A stretch of 64,000 nucleotides of DNA from Marilutibacter chinensis (GCF_021725675.1 NZ_JAKJPO010000018.1:30959-94958), one strand, 5' to 3'; shown: positions 13,209 to 21,609, counted from the first letter of the stretch. The notes: generated by a model not told the origin, from the sequence alone. A program made the numbers and translations.

Positions 13209-14011
13209 GCCGGCGCCCTCGCGGATGCGAGCTGCCGCGGCCAGAACGCCAGATACAGTCCGAGTGCGACGAACCAGCAGATCGCCGCGGTCCACACGTC
13301 ATGCGACAGGAAGTGGGCCCCTCGCAGTTGCTGGGCGATGCCGAACGCCAGCCCCATTGCCAGCCCAAACGCCAGCCCGGCGTGGCGTGCACGCGGCCAC
13401 GCGACGCGCAGGAAGAAGTACGACGCCAGCCACGCATAGCCTCCGCTTGCGTGCCCGGCAGGAAAGCAGGCCGCCACCGGCAACTCCGGAGGCCGTGCCG
13501 TCAGCAGCCCGATCATCGGCAGGCGTCCGCCGTAGCGACTCAAGTCCCACGGGCAGTCCATGGCGGTGACGCCTTTCAACAGCGAAACCGCGGCAGCGGC
13601 GCCGGCGGTCGCCAGCAGCAGATAGCCCAGCGGCCTGCGCAGCGGCGCCCAGCCGCCATGCAGGCACGCGGCCAGCCACGCCGCCAGCATCGTCAGCCAC
13701 AACAACGCACTCAGGTTGCGGCCGCCCAGGTGGAGCACCTGCCGGGTCATCCAGGCCTCGCGCAATGCCCAGCGACCGCCCTCCCAGGCATACAGCCGGT
13801 CGGCCAGCCACAGGTCGCCGTTCCCGGCCATCGTCGCCGTCACCAGCACGACGAAGGCCAGCAGCGGCCAAGCCGCGTGGCGACGCAGGAACCCCGGTGC
13901 ATGCGGCATCGGCTGCAGCGCGCGCATTCCGTCCGTGGACGGCCGCCATCCCGGCGCGGGCCAAGCGGAGCCGACGCCTCGGGGGTCTTGCAGTCGCGGA
14001 TCGGAAGACAT
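13205..14011 (-). CDS. PAP2-family membrane phosphatase, probable lipid A phosphatase-like
   Basis: Up to 268 aa with six hydrophobic segments and the PAP2 acid phosphatase signature: K and R/Y around LLKGVTAMDCPWDLSRYGG, PAGHASGG (motif 2) and RGAHFLSHDVW (motif 3 with His/Asp). Relatives include LpxE/LpxT-like enzymes acting on lipid A or undecaprenyl phosphates. Coupling to eptA by a 4-nt overlap suggests it prepares or competes for the same lipid A phosphate position. The start is uncertain: ATGs at 14011, 13927 and 13909 precede the first membrane segment and none has a strong RBS. Confidence 0.82.
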   Translation of the reverse strand: MSSDPRLQDPRGVGSAWPAPGWRPSTDGMRALQPMPHAPGFLRRHAAWPLLAFVVLVTATMAGNGDLWLADRLYAWEGGRWALREAWMTRQVLHLGGRNLSALLWLTMLAAWLAACLHGGWAPLRRPLGYLLLATAGAAAAVSLLKGVTAMDCPWDLSRYGGRLPMIGLLTARPPELPVAACFPAGHASGGYAWLASYFFLRVAWPRARHAGLAFGLAMGLAFGIAQQLRGAHFLSHDVWTAAICWFVALGLYLAFWPRQLASARAPA

Positions 14012-14114
14012 GCGGGGCGGTGCGTTGGATGGCAGCGGAAACCGCGTGCATCCTCATTGCCGCGATGTCGGACAAAGGTCGGAGCCGGATTCGCCTGGCG
14101 TTAACCGTTCAGGA

Positions 14115-14132
14115 TTCCGACGTGTTTCCGAC
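14115..14132 (+). promoter_or_regulatory. Direct-repeat operator candidate TTCCGAC-N4-TTCCGAC
   Basis: Two identical 7-mers, 14115-14121 and 14126-14132, with an 11-bp period. This is the architecture of OmpR/PhoB-family response-regulator boxes, where two head-to-tail half-sites face the same side of the helix. It lies in the 209-bp gap between the PAP2-eptA operon and the OmpR-type regulator at 14221. GTTAAC at 14100-14105 may be part of an associated core promoter. Assignment to that regulator is inference. Confidence 0.45.
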
Positions 14133-14220
14133 ATCCCGCCGGCCAGGCTGGAGGCGGTCGGCTCGCGCCGATGGGTGCGACCGCCCGACAATGGCACGAG
14201 CCCGGTCCCCAGGAGTCCCG

Positions 14221-14922
14221 ATGCGCCTGCTGGTGGTGGAAGACAACCGCAGCCTGATGTCCAACCTCTTCGAGTATTTCGAGGCGCGCGGCCATCACCT
14301 CGACGCGGCACCCGACGGTGTCACCGGCCTCCACCTGGCGGTGACCCAGGATTTCGACGCGATCGTGCTCGACTGGATGTTGCCGAGGATGGATGGCCCC
14401 ACGGTGGTCGCGGCGCTGCGCGATGCCGGGCACGAGGTGCCGGTGCTGATGCTGACCGCGCGCGGGGAGCTGCCCGACAAGATCGCCGGCTTCCGCGCCG
14501 GCGCCGACGACTACCTGACCAAGCCCTTCGAACTGGCAGAGCTCGAAATACGGCTGGAGGCGCTGGTCGCGCGTGCGCGCGGCCGCCGCCAGCCCCGCGT
14601 GCTCCGGGTCGGCGATCTGAGGCTGGATCTCGACACCCTGGAGGCAAGTCGCGGAGGACGGCCGCTGCACCTGTATCCTGCCGGCCGCAAGCTGCTGGAG
14701 GTCCTGATGAAGGCCAGTCCCGCCGCGGTACCGCGCGAACGCCTCGAGCAGGCGCTGTGGGGCGACGACCCGCCCGACGGCGACATGCTGCGTTCGCACG
14801 TCTACGAGCTGCGCCGCGCCGTCGACGGCCCGTTCCAGGCCAAGATGATCCGGACTTTGCCGCGGGTCGGCTACCGGCTCGCGGTACCGACCGCGGGCGA
14901 GGAGGACGGCGATGACGAATGA
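14221..14922 (+). CDS. OmpR/PmrA-family response regulator
   Basis: 233 aa: receiver domain 1-115 (MRLLVVEDNRSLM, phospho-acceptor D51 in IVLDWMLP, Lys in YLTKPFE) followed by a winged-helix DNA-binding domain (VLRVGDLRLDLDT to RTLPRVGYRLAVP). First gene of a two-component operon; the kinase gene overlaps its end by 11 nt. Being divergent from eptA/PAP2 makes a PmrAB- or ColRS-like role in controlling lipid A modification likely, but it could be autoregulatory only. The ATG at 14221 follows an AGGAGTCCCG Shine-Dalgarno. Confidence 0.9.
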   Translation: MRLLVVEDNRSLMSNLFEYFEARGHHLDAAPDGVTGLHLAVTQDFDAIVLDWMLPRMDGPTVVAALRDAGHEVPVLMLTARGELPDKIAGFRAGADDYLTKPFELAELEIRLEALVARARGRRQPRVLRVGDLRLDLDTLEASRGGRPLHLYPAGRKLLEVLMKASPAAVPRERLEQALWGDDPPDGDMLRSHVYELRRAVDGPFQAKMIRTLPRVGYRLAVPTAGEEDGDDE

Positions 14923-16225
14923 TGGTGGCAGCCGTTCCGCACGGCGCCCGAGCCTGCGCAGCAAGATCCTCCTGGCGATGGTCGCGACGATGGCGGTGCT
15001 GTCGGTGGCTGTCGTGTTCCAGGGCCTGGCGGTGAACGAGTACGTCGAGCGTATCGTCTGGAAGACGCTGCTGGACGGCGAGCTCGACCACCTGCTGCAA
15101 CGCTATCGGGAAGAACCCGGCTATCGCTGGGTCGACTCCGACAACATCTCGCTTTACGGCGGCCCCGGCGGCAACCCGATCCCGCCGGCGCTGGCCGGCT
15201 TCGGTCCCGGACTGCACGACGACATCCTGTTCGAAGACCGCGTCACCGTGCTGCTGGTCCGCGAACTCGTGGAAGGTCCGGTGATGCTGACCCTGGACGC
15301 CGAACCGCTGGAAGCGCACGAACGGGAGCTCGCGGCGATGATCGTCGCTGCCGCGCTGGTCACCCTGCTGCTGGCGGCGCTGGCGATCGGCTGGAGCGTC
15401 AGCCGCCTGATGCGGCCGCTCGACACGATCGCCGCCCGCATCGGCGCCCTGCGCCCGGACCGCTCCGGTCAACGGCTGCCGGTGCCGGCGGGAGCCAGCC
15501 GCGAAGTCGCGCTCATCGCCGAGGCCTTCGACGGCTTCCTCGAACGCAACGACCGCTTCGTCGAACGCGAACGCGACTTCATCAACCAGGCCAGCCATGA
15601 GCTGCGCACGCCGGTCGCGGTCATTGCCGGCGCCACTGCGCTGGCCCTGCACGAGCCCGGCCTGCCGGATGCCGCTCGCGGCCAGCTCGAACGCATCCGG
15701 CGCACCGCGCGCGATGTCGAACAACTGATCTCGCTGCTGCTGGTGCTGGCCAAGGATCCCGAACGCCTGGCCGCATCCGACGGACCGATCGCATTGGACG
15801 CGCTGCTGCCGGTGATCGTCGACGATCACCGGCACCTGGCCGAGGGCAAGGACCTGACGATCGAGATCGCCGTGCTGCCGCCGTGCACGCTGCGGGCCCC
15901 GCTGCCGATCGTGCAGGCGGCGATCGGCAACCTCCTGCGCAACGCGATCGAGAACAGCGACCGCGGCCTGATCCGGATCCGGCTGGAGCGGCCGGCACGG
16001 GTGGTGATCGAAGACCCCGGACACGGGATGGCGCCGGAGGAGATCAGCGCGATCTACGCACGGATGGCCCGTCACGGCGACGGCGGCGGCGGCATCGGGC
16101 TGGAGCTGATCGCACGGCTGTGCGAACACCTGCACTGGCGGCTGGACATCGCCTCCGATCGTGGCCAGGGCACCACCACGGTACTCGACCTCGATACGGC
16201 GGATGCCGACGCCGACCCCGCCTGA
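14912..16225 (+). CDS. Sensor histidine kinase, partner of the regulator at 14221
   Basis: 437 aa inner-membrane kinase. TM1 about 20-40, a periplasmic loop of about 100 residues (about 42-145), TM2 about 145-168, HAMP-like linker, then HisKA with NQASHELRTPVAV (H229) and a compact HATPase domain: LLRNAIENSDRG (N box), EDPGHGMAPE (G1) and GGGGIGLELI (G2). The ATP lid region is short. Starts inside the regulator gene (11-nt overlap), which supports co-expression. The stimulus is unknown; in comparable PmrB/ColS proteins it is metal or cationic peptide. Confidence 0.9.
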   Translation: MTNDGGSRSARRPSLRSKILLAMVATMAVLSVAVVFQGLAVNEYVERIVWKTLLDGELDHLLQRYREEPGYRWVDSDNISLYGGPGGNPIPPALAGFGPGLHDDILFEDRVTVLLVRELVEGPVMLTLDAEPLEAHERELAAMIVAAALVTLLLAALAIGWSVSRLMRPLDTIAARIGALRPDRSGQRLPVPAGASREVALIAEAFDGFLERNDRFVERERDFINQASHELRTPVAVIAGATALALHEPGLPDAARGQLERIRRTARDVEQLISLLLVLAKDPERLAASDGPIALDALLPVIVDDHRHLAEGKDLTIEIAVLPPCTLRAPLPIVQAAIGNLLRNAIENSDRGLIRIRLERPARVVIEDPGHGMAPEEISAIYARMARHGDGGGGIGLELIARLCEHLHWRLDIASDRGQGTTTVLDLDTADADADPA

Positions 16226-16266
16226 CGTCGGCGGGACGCCCGCCGCGAAACTGCGCCGCCGCCGGC

Positions 16267-16476
16267 TCAGCCGCAGCAGCCGAAACGGAACCCGGGCATC
16301 GGGCGATCCGCACGGGCGGGTGCCGTGCGGGCCGGGCTTCGGGGCGCGGCCGGCGAGGTGGCCGGCGCCGGGACGCCCGCGATGTCCGGCACCGCATGCG
16401 ATGCCGGATCGCCGACCCCGCGGAGATCGCCCAGGTGACCGTGCAGGAACAGCAGGTCTTCGTAGATGCTCATCAT
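16267..16476 (-). CDS. MSIYxDLLFLHG-family microprotein, copy 1
   Basis: 68-69 aa (ATGs at 16476 and 16473, GGGAGAG just upstream). The N-terminus, (M)MSIYEDLLFLHGHLGDL, is followed by a Pro/Ala/Arg-rich tail ending GFRFGCCG. The first 17 residues match the product at 20268-20462 in 14 positions, and the upstream bases are also conserved (GAGAGCGAyGATGAGCATCT). It begins only 24 nt after the GST gene, so it is probably the third gene of an M20 peptidase-GST-microprotein operon. No signal peptide or membrane segment. I do not recognise a function; a short conserved N-terminal element plus a variable basic tail suggests a protein-binding peptide. Confidence 0.6.
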   Translation of the reverse strand: MMSIYEDLLFLHGHLGDLRGVGDPASHAVPDIAGVPAPATSPAAPRSPARTAPARADRPMPGFRFGCCG

Positions 16477-16499
16477 CGCTCTCCCGATGCGCCGTCCGG

Positions 16500-17117
16500 T
16501 CAGTCGTGGGTGTCGCCCGACAGGGGCGTGGCGCGCATCGACGCGCGGCCGGCGAAGCGATCAAACCAGTCGGACAGGCGCGGCCGGCCGGTACGGAAGT
16601 CCGGCAGTTCACGGAAGTGGAGCCAGTCCAGCGCGGTCGCGACCGCGATATGGCCGACGTGCAACGAAGCGTCCACGTCCAGCTCCGCCTCGAGCCAGTC
16701 GTAGCCGGCCACCAGCTTGCCCAGGTAGCCGTCGCGCAGCGGCGGATAGCGCAGCTCCGCCGGCCGGCGCACGGTTTCCCAGCGCACCGCGATGCCGGCA
16801 TCGGCCAGGCCCTGCGCCACCGCCTGCAGGCGCAGCGCGCGCCACCGCGCCTCGCCTTCGGCCGGGATCAGCGCGGGGCCGCCATGCTGGGTGTCGAGAT
16901 AGGCGCAGATCACGTCCGAGTCGAACAGCGGTGGCAGGCCCGGGCGCAGCAGCACCGGCACCTTGCCGAGCGGGTTCTGCGCGAACACCGCTTCGTTGCG
17001 GCGGGTCGGACTGGTCTCGTGGTGGATGACCTCGATGCGGTCGGCCAGGCCGGCCTCGTGAGCGAATACCAGTGCCTTGCGCGCGTACGGAGAATGGGTC
17101 TGATAAAGCAGTTGCAT
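16500..17117 (-). CDS. Glutathione S-transferase family protein
   Basis: 205 aa cytosolic GST. Thioredoxin-like N-terminal domain (MQLLYQTHSPYARKALVFAHE, cis-Pro motif LGKVPVLL, then DSDVICAYLD for glutathione binding) followed by an all-helical C-terminal domain to about residue 195. The active-site position falls at Ser/Tyr in THSPYARK, as in bacterial GSTs near YfcF/YibF. It starts 26 nt after the M20 peptidase stop and is followed by the microprotein gene, so all three are probably co-transcribed. Confidence 0.88.
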   Translation of the reverse strand: MQLLYQTHSPYARKALVFAHEAGLADRIEVIHHETSPTRRNEAVFAQNPLGKVPVLLRPGLPPLFDSDVICAYLDTQHGGPALIPAEGEARWRALRLQAVAQGLADAGIAVRWETVRRPAELRYPPLRDGYLGKLVAGYDWLEAELDVDASLHVGHIAVATALDWLHFRELPDFRTGRPRLSDWFDRFAGRASMRATPLSGDTHD

Positions 17118-17143
17118 GGAAGGGGTCCGGTCGGAGGGAAAGG

Positions 17144-18559
17144 TCAGACGGGCGCGTCGGCGGCGTCGCGCAGCAGCAGCGCCAGCGCCACGGTGAGGCG
17201 CTGCGCATAGGGCAGGTGCAGAAACTCGTTGGGGCCATGCGCGTTGGACTGCGGGCCGAGCACGCCGGTGACGACGAACTGCGCCTGCGGAAAGCGCGCG
17301 CCGAGCATGGCCAGGAACGGGATCCCGCCACCGCCGCCGAATGCGGCGCAGGGCGCGGCGAACGCCGCCTGCGAAGCGCGCTCCAGGGCGGCCTGCAGCC
17401 ACGGCGCGGTGGCCGGCGCATGCCAGCCGGGCGAGATCATCTGCGGCAGGAAGCGGACCTCGGCGCCGTCCGGCGGGTCGGCTTCGAGCAGGGCCTGCAG
17501 GCGCTGCGCCGCCGCATCCGGGTCGAGCGTCGGCGGCAGCCGCAGGCTCAGCTTCAATGCCAGCGCCGGCGCCATCACCGCCGCGGCGGCGTCCACACCC
17601 GGCAGGCCGTCCAGGCCGGTCACCGTCAGCTGCGCACGCCAGGCGCGGCCCAGCAGCTGTTCGCTGCCCTGATCGTCGAGCGGGCGCACGCCGTCGGCCA
17701 GCGGCAGTTGCCGGTGCAGTCCGTCGCCCAGGGCGAGCGCCGCGCGTTCGGCTTCGCTGCGCCGGTGCGCCGGGATCTCGACCTGGAACGCGGGATCGAC
17801 CGTGCCGCTGCCGGGGTCCTCCAACCGCGCCAGCAATTGCGTGGCGATGCGCCACGGCGAGGCGACCACGCCGGAGGCGTCGCCCGAGTGCACGCCGTGG
17901 GTCAGCGTCCGCACATGCAGGGTGCCCGCTACCTGCCCGCGCAACGAGGTGGTCAGCCACAACTGCGCGTAGTTGCCGCAGCCGGCATCCAGCGCGATCA
18001 CCAGCGCCGGTGCGCCCAGGCGCGGCGCCAGGTGCTCGATGTAGGCCGGCAGGTCCGGGCTGCCGGACTCCTCGCTGGCCTCGATCAGCACCGTGCAGCG
18101 CGGATGGGCGATGCCCTGCGCGTGCAGCGCGCGCAAGGCCAGCACCGCGGCGAACGGAGCGTAGCCGTCGTCGGCGCCGCCGCGACCGTACAGGCGCTCG
18201 CCCTCGAGCACCGGCGTCCACGCGCTGCGGCCCGGCGCCCAGCCGTCCATCGCCGGTTGCTTGTCCAGGTGGCCGTAGATCAGGGTCGCGCCCTGGCGGG
18301 TGCCGGGCACGTCGATCAGCAGCAGCGGCGTGCGCCCCGGCAGGTGCAGCACCTCGACGCTGGCGCCGGCGACCTCGACCAGCTGCGCACGCGCCCAGTC
18401 GGCGAGCAGGGTCGCCGCGCGTTCGAGTTCGCCGCGCGCCGCCCAGTCCGGGTCGAATGCCGGCGATTCGCACGGAATCGCCATGTAGTCGCACAGCGCG
18501 GGCATGGCCAGCACGTTCCATTCGCGCTCGATCGCGGCGAGCCATCGTTCGGATTGCAT
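17144..18559 (-). CDS. M20 family metallopeptidase (dipeptidase-like)
   Basis: 471 aa cytosolic di-zinc peptidase. Metal ligands are visible in IYGHLDKQP (H97) and GRGGADDGYAPF (near D131), with the general base Glu in EASEESGSPD and a late ligand His in GPQSNAHGPNE. The dimerisation-domain His occurs in LTHGVHSGDASG. The ATG at 18559 follows GGAAGACACG. The Lrp/AsnC regulator at 18679 is divergent, a common arrangement for amino acid or peptide catabolism genes, so that regulator may control this operon. Confidence 0.88.
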   Translation of the reverse strand: MQSERWLAAIEREWNVLAMPALCDYMAIPCESPAFDPDWAARGELERAATLLADWARAQLVEVAGASVEVLHLPGRTPLLLIDVPGTRQGATLIYGHLDKQPAMDGWAPGRSAWTPVLEGERLYGRGGADDGYAPFAAVLALRALHAQGIAHPRCTVLIEASEESGSPDLPAYIEHLAPRLGAPALVIALDAGCGNYAQLWLTTSLRGQVAGTLHVRTLTHGVHSGDASGVVASPWRIATQLLARLEDPGSGTVDPAFQVEIPAHRRSEAERAALALGDGLHRQLPLADGVRPLDDQGSEQLLGRAWRAQLTVTGLDGLPGVDAAAAVMAPALALKLSLRLPPTLDPDAAAQRLQALLEADPPDGAEVRFLPQMISPGWHAPATAPWLQAALERASQAAFAAPCAAFGGGGGIPFLAMLGARFPQAQFVVTGVLGPQSNAHGPNEFLHLPYAQRLTVALALLLRDAADAPV

Positions 18560-18678
18560 CGTGTCTTCCAGGTCGGGAGTCGAGGCCGTGCATGCTAGGA
18601 CCGCGACTGCGCCGGCTGGCGGCGATCTGCGCCCTCCCGATGCGGTTTTCCGGCACGGGCGCTGCTTAAGATGACGGC

Positions 18679-19155
18679 ATGAACCTCGACCGCTTCGATC
18701 GTGAATTGCTGAACCTCGTGCAGGAAGACGTCGGCCGTACCGCCGAACAGCTGGCCGCACAGGTTGCACTGTCGCCGTCGGCGATCCAGCGCCGCCTGCG
18801 CCGTCTGCGCGAGCAGGGCGTGATCGAGCGCGAGACGGCGATCGTCGACCCGAAGCACGTCGGCCGGCCGACGTTCTTCATCGTCGGCCTGCAGGTCGAA
18901 CGCGAGCGCCCCGAACTGCTGGCCCAGCTGCGCCGCTGGCTTGCGGCGCAGCCGCAGGTGCAGCAGGCGTTCTACGTCACCGGCGAGGCCGATTTCGTGC
19001 TGGTGATCACCGCGCCCGACACCGAGAGCTACGACGCGCTGATGGCGCGCATGGTCGCGGAGAACCCGAACGTGTCGCGCTTCACCACCAATGTCGCGCT
19101 GAGCGTGGTCAAGCGCGGGCTGGCGATCCCGGTTCCGTCATCGGAGGCGGACTGA
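18679..19155 (+). CDS. Lrp/AsnC family transcriptional regulator
   Basis: 158 aa. N-terminal helix-turn-helix (LDRFDRELLNLVQED...LAAQVALSPSAIQRRLRRLREQGVI) and a C-terminal RAM ligand-binding/oligomerisation domain (FYVTGEADFVLVITAPDTESYDALM). Members sense amino acids. It is divergent from the M20-GST operon across 119 bp, and the PLP-enzyme gene follows 106 bp downstream, so both are candidate targets. Confidence 0.92.
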   Translation: MNLDRFDRELLNLVQEDVGRTAEQLAAQVALSPSAIQRRLRRLREQGVIERETAIVDPKHVGRPTFFIVGLQVERERPELLAQLRRWLAAQPQVQQAFYVTGEADFVLVITAPDTESYDALMARMVAENPNVSRFTTNVALSVVKRGLAIPVPSSEAD

Positions 19156-19261
19156 CACCTCGTCCGCTTTCGCCCCGGCCGCCGTGCGATGCGCCGTTTC
19201 CACGCACGACGACGGCGCCGATCGCGGCCAACCGACGCCGTGGCCGCGGCAATCTGGCGGC

Positions 19262-20296
19262 ATGGACAGCCCCTTCCCGAACGCCGCGACCGGCGACCCG
19301 CGCATCGACCCGCATGCGCTCTGGCCCGACTACCGTCCGACCCGGCTGCTCGCGCTGCCGGCGCTGGCCCGGCACCTGGGCATCGCCCAGGTCTGGGCCA
19401 AGCTCGAAAGCGAACGGCCGCTCGGCAATTTCAAGTCGCTCGGCGGCAGCTTCGCGGCGACCCGCGCGCTCGCGCTGGCGATGTCCCGCGCACCGGACCG
19501 GCCGCCGCCCCGGCTGGTCTGCGCCAGCGACGGCAATCATGGCCTCGCGGTCGCGGTCGCCGCCCAGCGCGCCGGCACGACGGCCACCGTCTATCTGCCC
19601 GGCTCGGTCGATGCGGTCCGGGTCGCCCGCATCGCCGCCGCCGGTGCGGAGATCGTCCGCGTCGACGGCCGCTACGACGACGCGGTCGCGATGGCCGAGG
19701 CGGCGGCCGGCGACGGCGCAGTGCTGATCGCCGACACCTCGGACGATCCGGACGATCCGGTCGTCGCCGACGTGATGAGCGGCTACGCGGTGCTGGTGCG
19801 CGAGCTGGCCGCGCAGCTGGCGCAGGCGCAGGCACGGCCCAGCCACGTGTTCGCCCAGGCCGGCGTCGGCGGACTGGCCGCGGCCCTGGTCGAAGGCCTG
19901 CAGGAGCGGATGGCCGGGGCGTCGCGGATGCTGGTCGTGGAACCGGCCAGCGCCGCCTGTGTCGGCCACGCGCTACGCCTGGGCCGCCTCGCGACCGTCG
20001 AGGGCGCGCTGGCGACGTCCGCTTCGATGCTGTCCTGCGGTCGTGCTTCGGCGCCGGCGCTGCGGATCCTGCTGCGCCACCGGGCCGGGGCGATCGCCGT
20101 CGACGAACCGCGTCTGTCCGATGCGGTGGCGCAGTGGCGGAAGTTCGGCGAAGGCACGACCACCACCTCCGGCGCGGCCGGCCTGGCCGGCCTGCTGCAC
20201 GTCGCCGCCGCGCCCGCCCGCCGCCGGCGCCACGGGCTGGACGCCGACAGCGTCGCCGTGCTGGTGATCAGTGAGGCCGCACCGCCGTCAGGCTGA
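19262..20296 (+). CDS. PLP-dependent enzyme, diaminopropionate ammonia-lyase-like
   Basis: 344 aa fold-type II PLP enzyme. Schiff-base lysine K58 in PLGNFKSLGGSF, SDGNHGLAVA (phosphate-contact Asn, residues 89-98), the Gly-rich loop QAGVGGLAAALVEG and the LSCGRAS block all resemble 2,3-diaminopropionate ammonia-lyase more than threonine dehydratase. The likely reaction is alpha/beta-elimination of an amino acid to a keto acid plus ammonia; the substrate is not certain. The ATG at 19262 is preferred because similarity begins soon after. Its 3' end overlaps the convergent microprotein gene by 29 nt. Confidence 0.8.
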   Translation: MDSPFPNAATGDPRIDPHALWPDYRPTRLLALPALARHLGIAQVWAKLESERPLGNFKSLGGSFAATRALALAMSRAPDRPPPRLVCASDGNHGLAVAVAAQRAGTTATVYLPGSVDAVRVARIAAAGAEIVRVDGRYDDAVAMAEAAAGDGAVLIADTSDDPDDPVVADVMSGYAVLVRELAAQLAQAQARPSHVFAQAGVGGLAAALVEGLQERMAGASRMLVVEPASAACVGHALRLGRLATVEGALATSASMLSCGRASAPALRILLRHRAGAIAVDEPRLSDAVAQWRKFGEGTTTTSGAAGLAGLLHVAAAPARRRRHGLDADSVAVLVISEAAPPSG

Positions 20297-20462
20297 TCCA
20301 CGCCCGGCCCAGCATTCCGCCACGGCGTCCACGGGCGGCCCGCCGGGCTGGCTTCGGCTGCGCCACCGGCCGCTTCTGCGGGGCGGCGGGTTCGATGTCG
20401 TCGGCCACCGAGAGGTCGCGCAGGTAGCCGTGCAGGAACAGCAGATCCTTGTAGATGCTCAT
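20268..20462 (-). CDS. MSIYxDLLFLHG-family microprotein, copy 2
   Basis: 64 aa, start MSIYKDLLFLHGYLRDL with GGAGAG upstream of the ATG. The N-terminal 17 residues match the product at 16267-16476 at 14 positions; the remainder is a basic Pro/Arg-rich tail (RPVAQPKPARRAARGRRGG) without similarity in sequence. It overlaps the end of the PLP-enzyme gene in antisense and is divergent from the LysR gene at 20609. No signal or membrane segment and no recognised function. Conservation of start codon context and peptide in two unrelated contexts argues that it is translated. Confidence 0.6.
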   Translation of the reverse strand: MSIYKDLLFLHGYLRDLSVADDIEPAAPQKRPVAQPKPARRAARGRRGGMLGRAWISLTAVRPH

Positions 20463-20559
20463 CGTCGCTCTCCAGGTCGGGGGCCGTCGGGTGGGGGAGG
20501 GAGTGGACGACCCTTAAAGTGCATTGCAAGATACGCCTGCAGAACACCTCTAAAAAGCG

Positions 20560-20575
20560 ACACTTTTGCAAGTGT
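20560..20575. promoter_or_regulatory. Palindrome ACACTT-TTGC-AAGTGT, LysR operator candidate
   Basis: Perfect 6-bp inverted repeat with a 4-nt centre in the 146-bp, AT-richer gap between the microprotein gene (leftward) and the LysR gene (rightward). LysR-type regulators commonly bind dyads in such divergent promoters and autoregulate. Assignment is by position only. Confidence 0.4.
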
Positions 20576-20608
20576 TCGTTCAATTCAGTTCAAGTCGAGT
20601 CCGCCGCC

Positions 20609-21514
20609 ATGGCCCGCCCTCCACTGCATGCCCTGCTCGGTTTCGCCGCCGCCGCCCGCGCCGGCAACCTGACCCGCGCCGCCGAGTCGATGCACCTGAC
20701 CGTCAGCGCGCTCAGCCACCAGATCCGCGGCCTGGAGGAACGCCTGGGTCGGCGCCTGTTCGAGCGCAATTCGCGCGGCGTGCGCCTGACCGGCGACGGT
20801 CAGCACCTGATGAACCGGGTCGCTCCGCACCTGGACGCACTGGAGCAGGCGCTGCGCCCCTACGGTCCGCGCCACGACGACATGCTGACCCTGAGCATGA
20901 CGCCGTCGATGGCCTCGGCCTGGCTGGTGCCGCGACTCGGCGGCTTCCTCGCCGCGCACCCGCAGGTGCAGATCAGTCTGCAGTCGACCGCTGTCGCAAT
21001 CGACTTCGAGCGCGAGCGCGAGGTCGATGCCGCACTGCGGATCGGCAGGGGTCACTGGCCGGGGCTGGTCAGCGAACACCTGTTCGACGAATGGGTCGCG
21101 CCGGTCGCCAGTCCGGAACTGGTCGCACGCCTCGGCCCGGCGCGGATGGCCGGGTTGCAGGACTGGCCGCTGCTCGGCGAACCCGACGACGGCAACGAAC
21201 AGTGGCTGGCGTGGTTCGCCGCCCACGGCGGCGAGCCGCCGGTGCGCTACGCGGCCCACTTCGACGACACCGAGGCGCTGCTGCGCGCGGCGGCCAGTGG
21301 CGTCGGCGTCGCGCTGGGCCGACTGACCCGGGCGCGCCTGCTGATCGAATCCGGCCAGTTGGTACGGCTGAGCGACGAACGCCTGCGCACCCAGTACGCG
21401 CACTACCTGGTCTATCCGCAGCGCTCGGCCGACCACGCCGGCCTGCAGGCCTTCCGCCAATGGCTGCTGGCCGAGGCCGAGGCCTACGAGGTGGCATTGG
21501 AGGCCGGCACCTGA
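20609..21514 (+). CDS. LysR family transcriptional regulator, GcvA-like
   Basis: 301 aa. N-terminal winged HTH (LLGFAAAARAGNLTRAAESMHLTVSALSHQIRGLEERLG) and a C-terminal periplasmic-binding-protein-like effector domain (LTLSMTPSMASAWLVPRLGGF, FDDTEALLRAAASGVGVALG). These phrases resemble the GcvA/AmpR group. The frame is open upstream to 20519, but that part is not LysR-like. The target is not shown; by position the candidates are the divergent microprotein and the PLP-enzyme gene beyond it. Confidence 0.9.
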   Translation: MARPPLHALLGFAAAARAGNLTRAAESMHLTVSALSHQIRGLEERLGRRLFERNSRGVRLTGDGQHLMNRVAPHLDALEQALRPYGPRHDDMLTLSMTPSMASAWLVPRLGGFLAAHPQVQISLQSTAVAIDFEREREVDAALRIGRGHWPGLVSEHLFDEWVAPVASPELVARLGPARMAGLQDWPLLGEPDDGNEQWLAWFAAHGGEPPVRYAAHFDDTEALLRAAASGVGVALGRLTRARLLIESGQLVRLSDERLRTQYAHYLVYPQRSADHAGLQAFRQWLLAEAEAYEVALEAGT

Positions 21515-21609
21515 GACGCGTCGCGGGCGCGCAACGCGCTCCCGCAGCACGGCAACGCCGGTGACGGCCATCGGGTAGGCTGGGCACCCCCATCCGCTGG
21601 AGGCACCGC

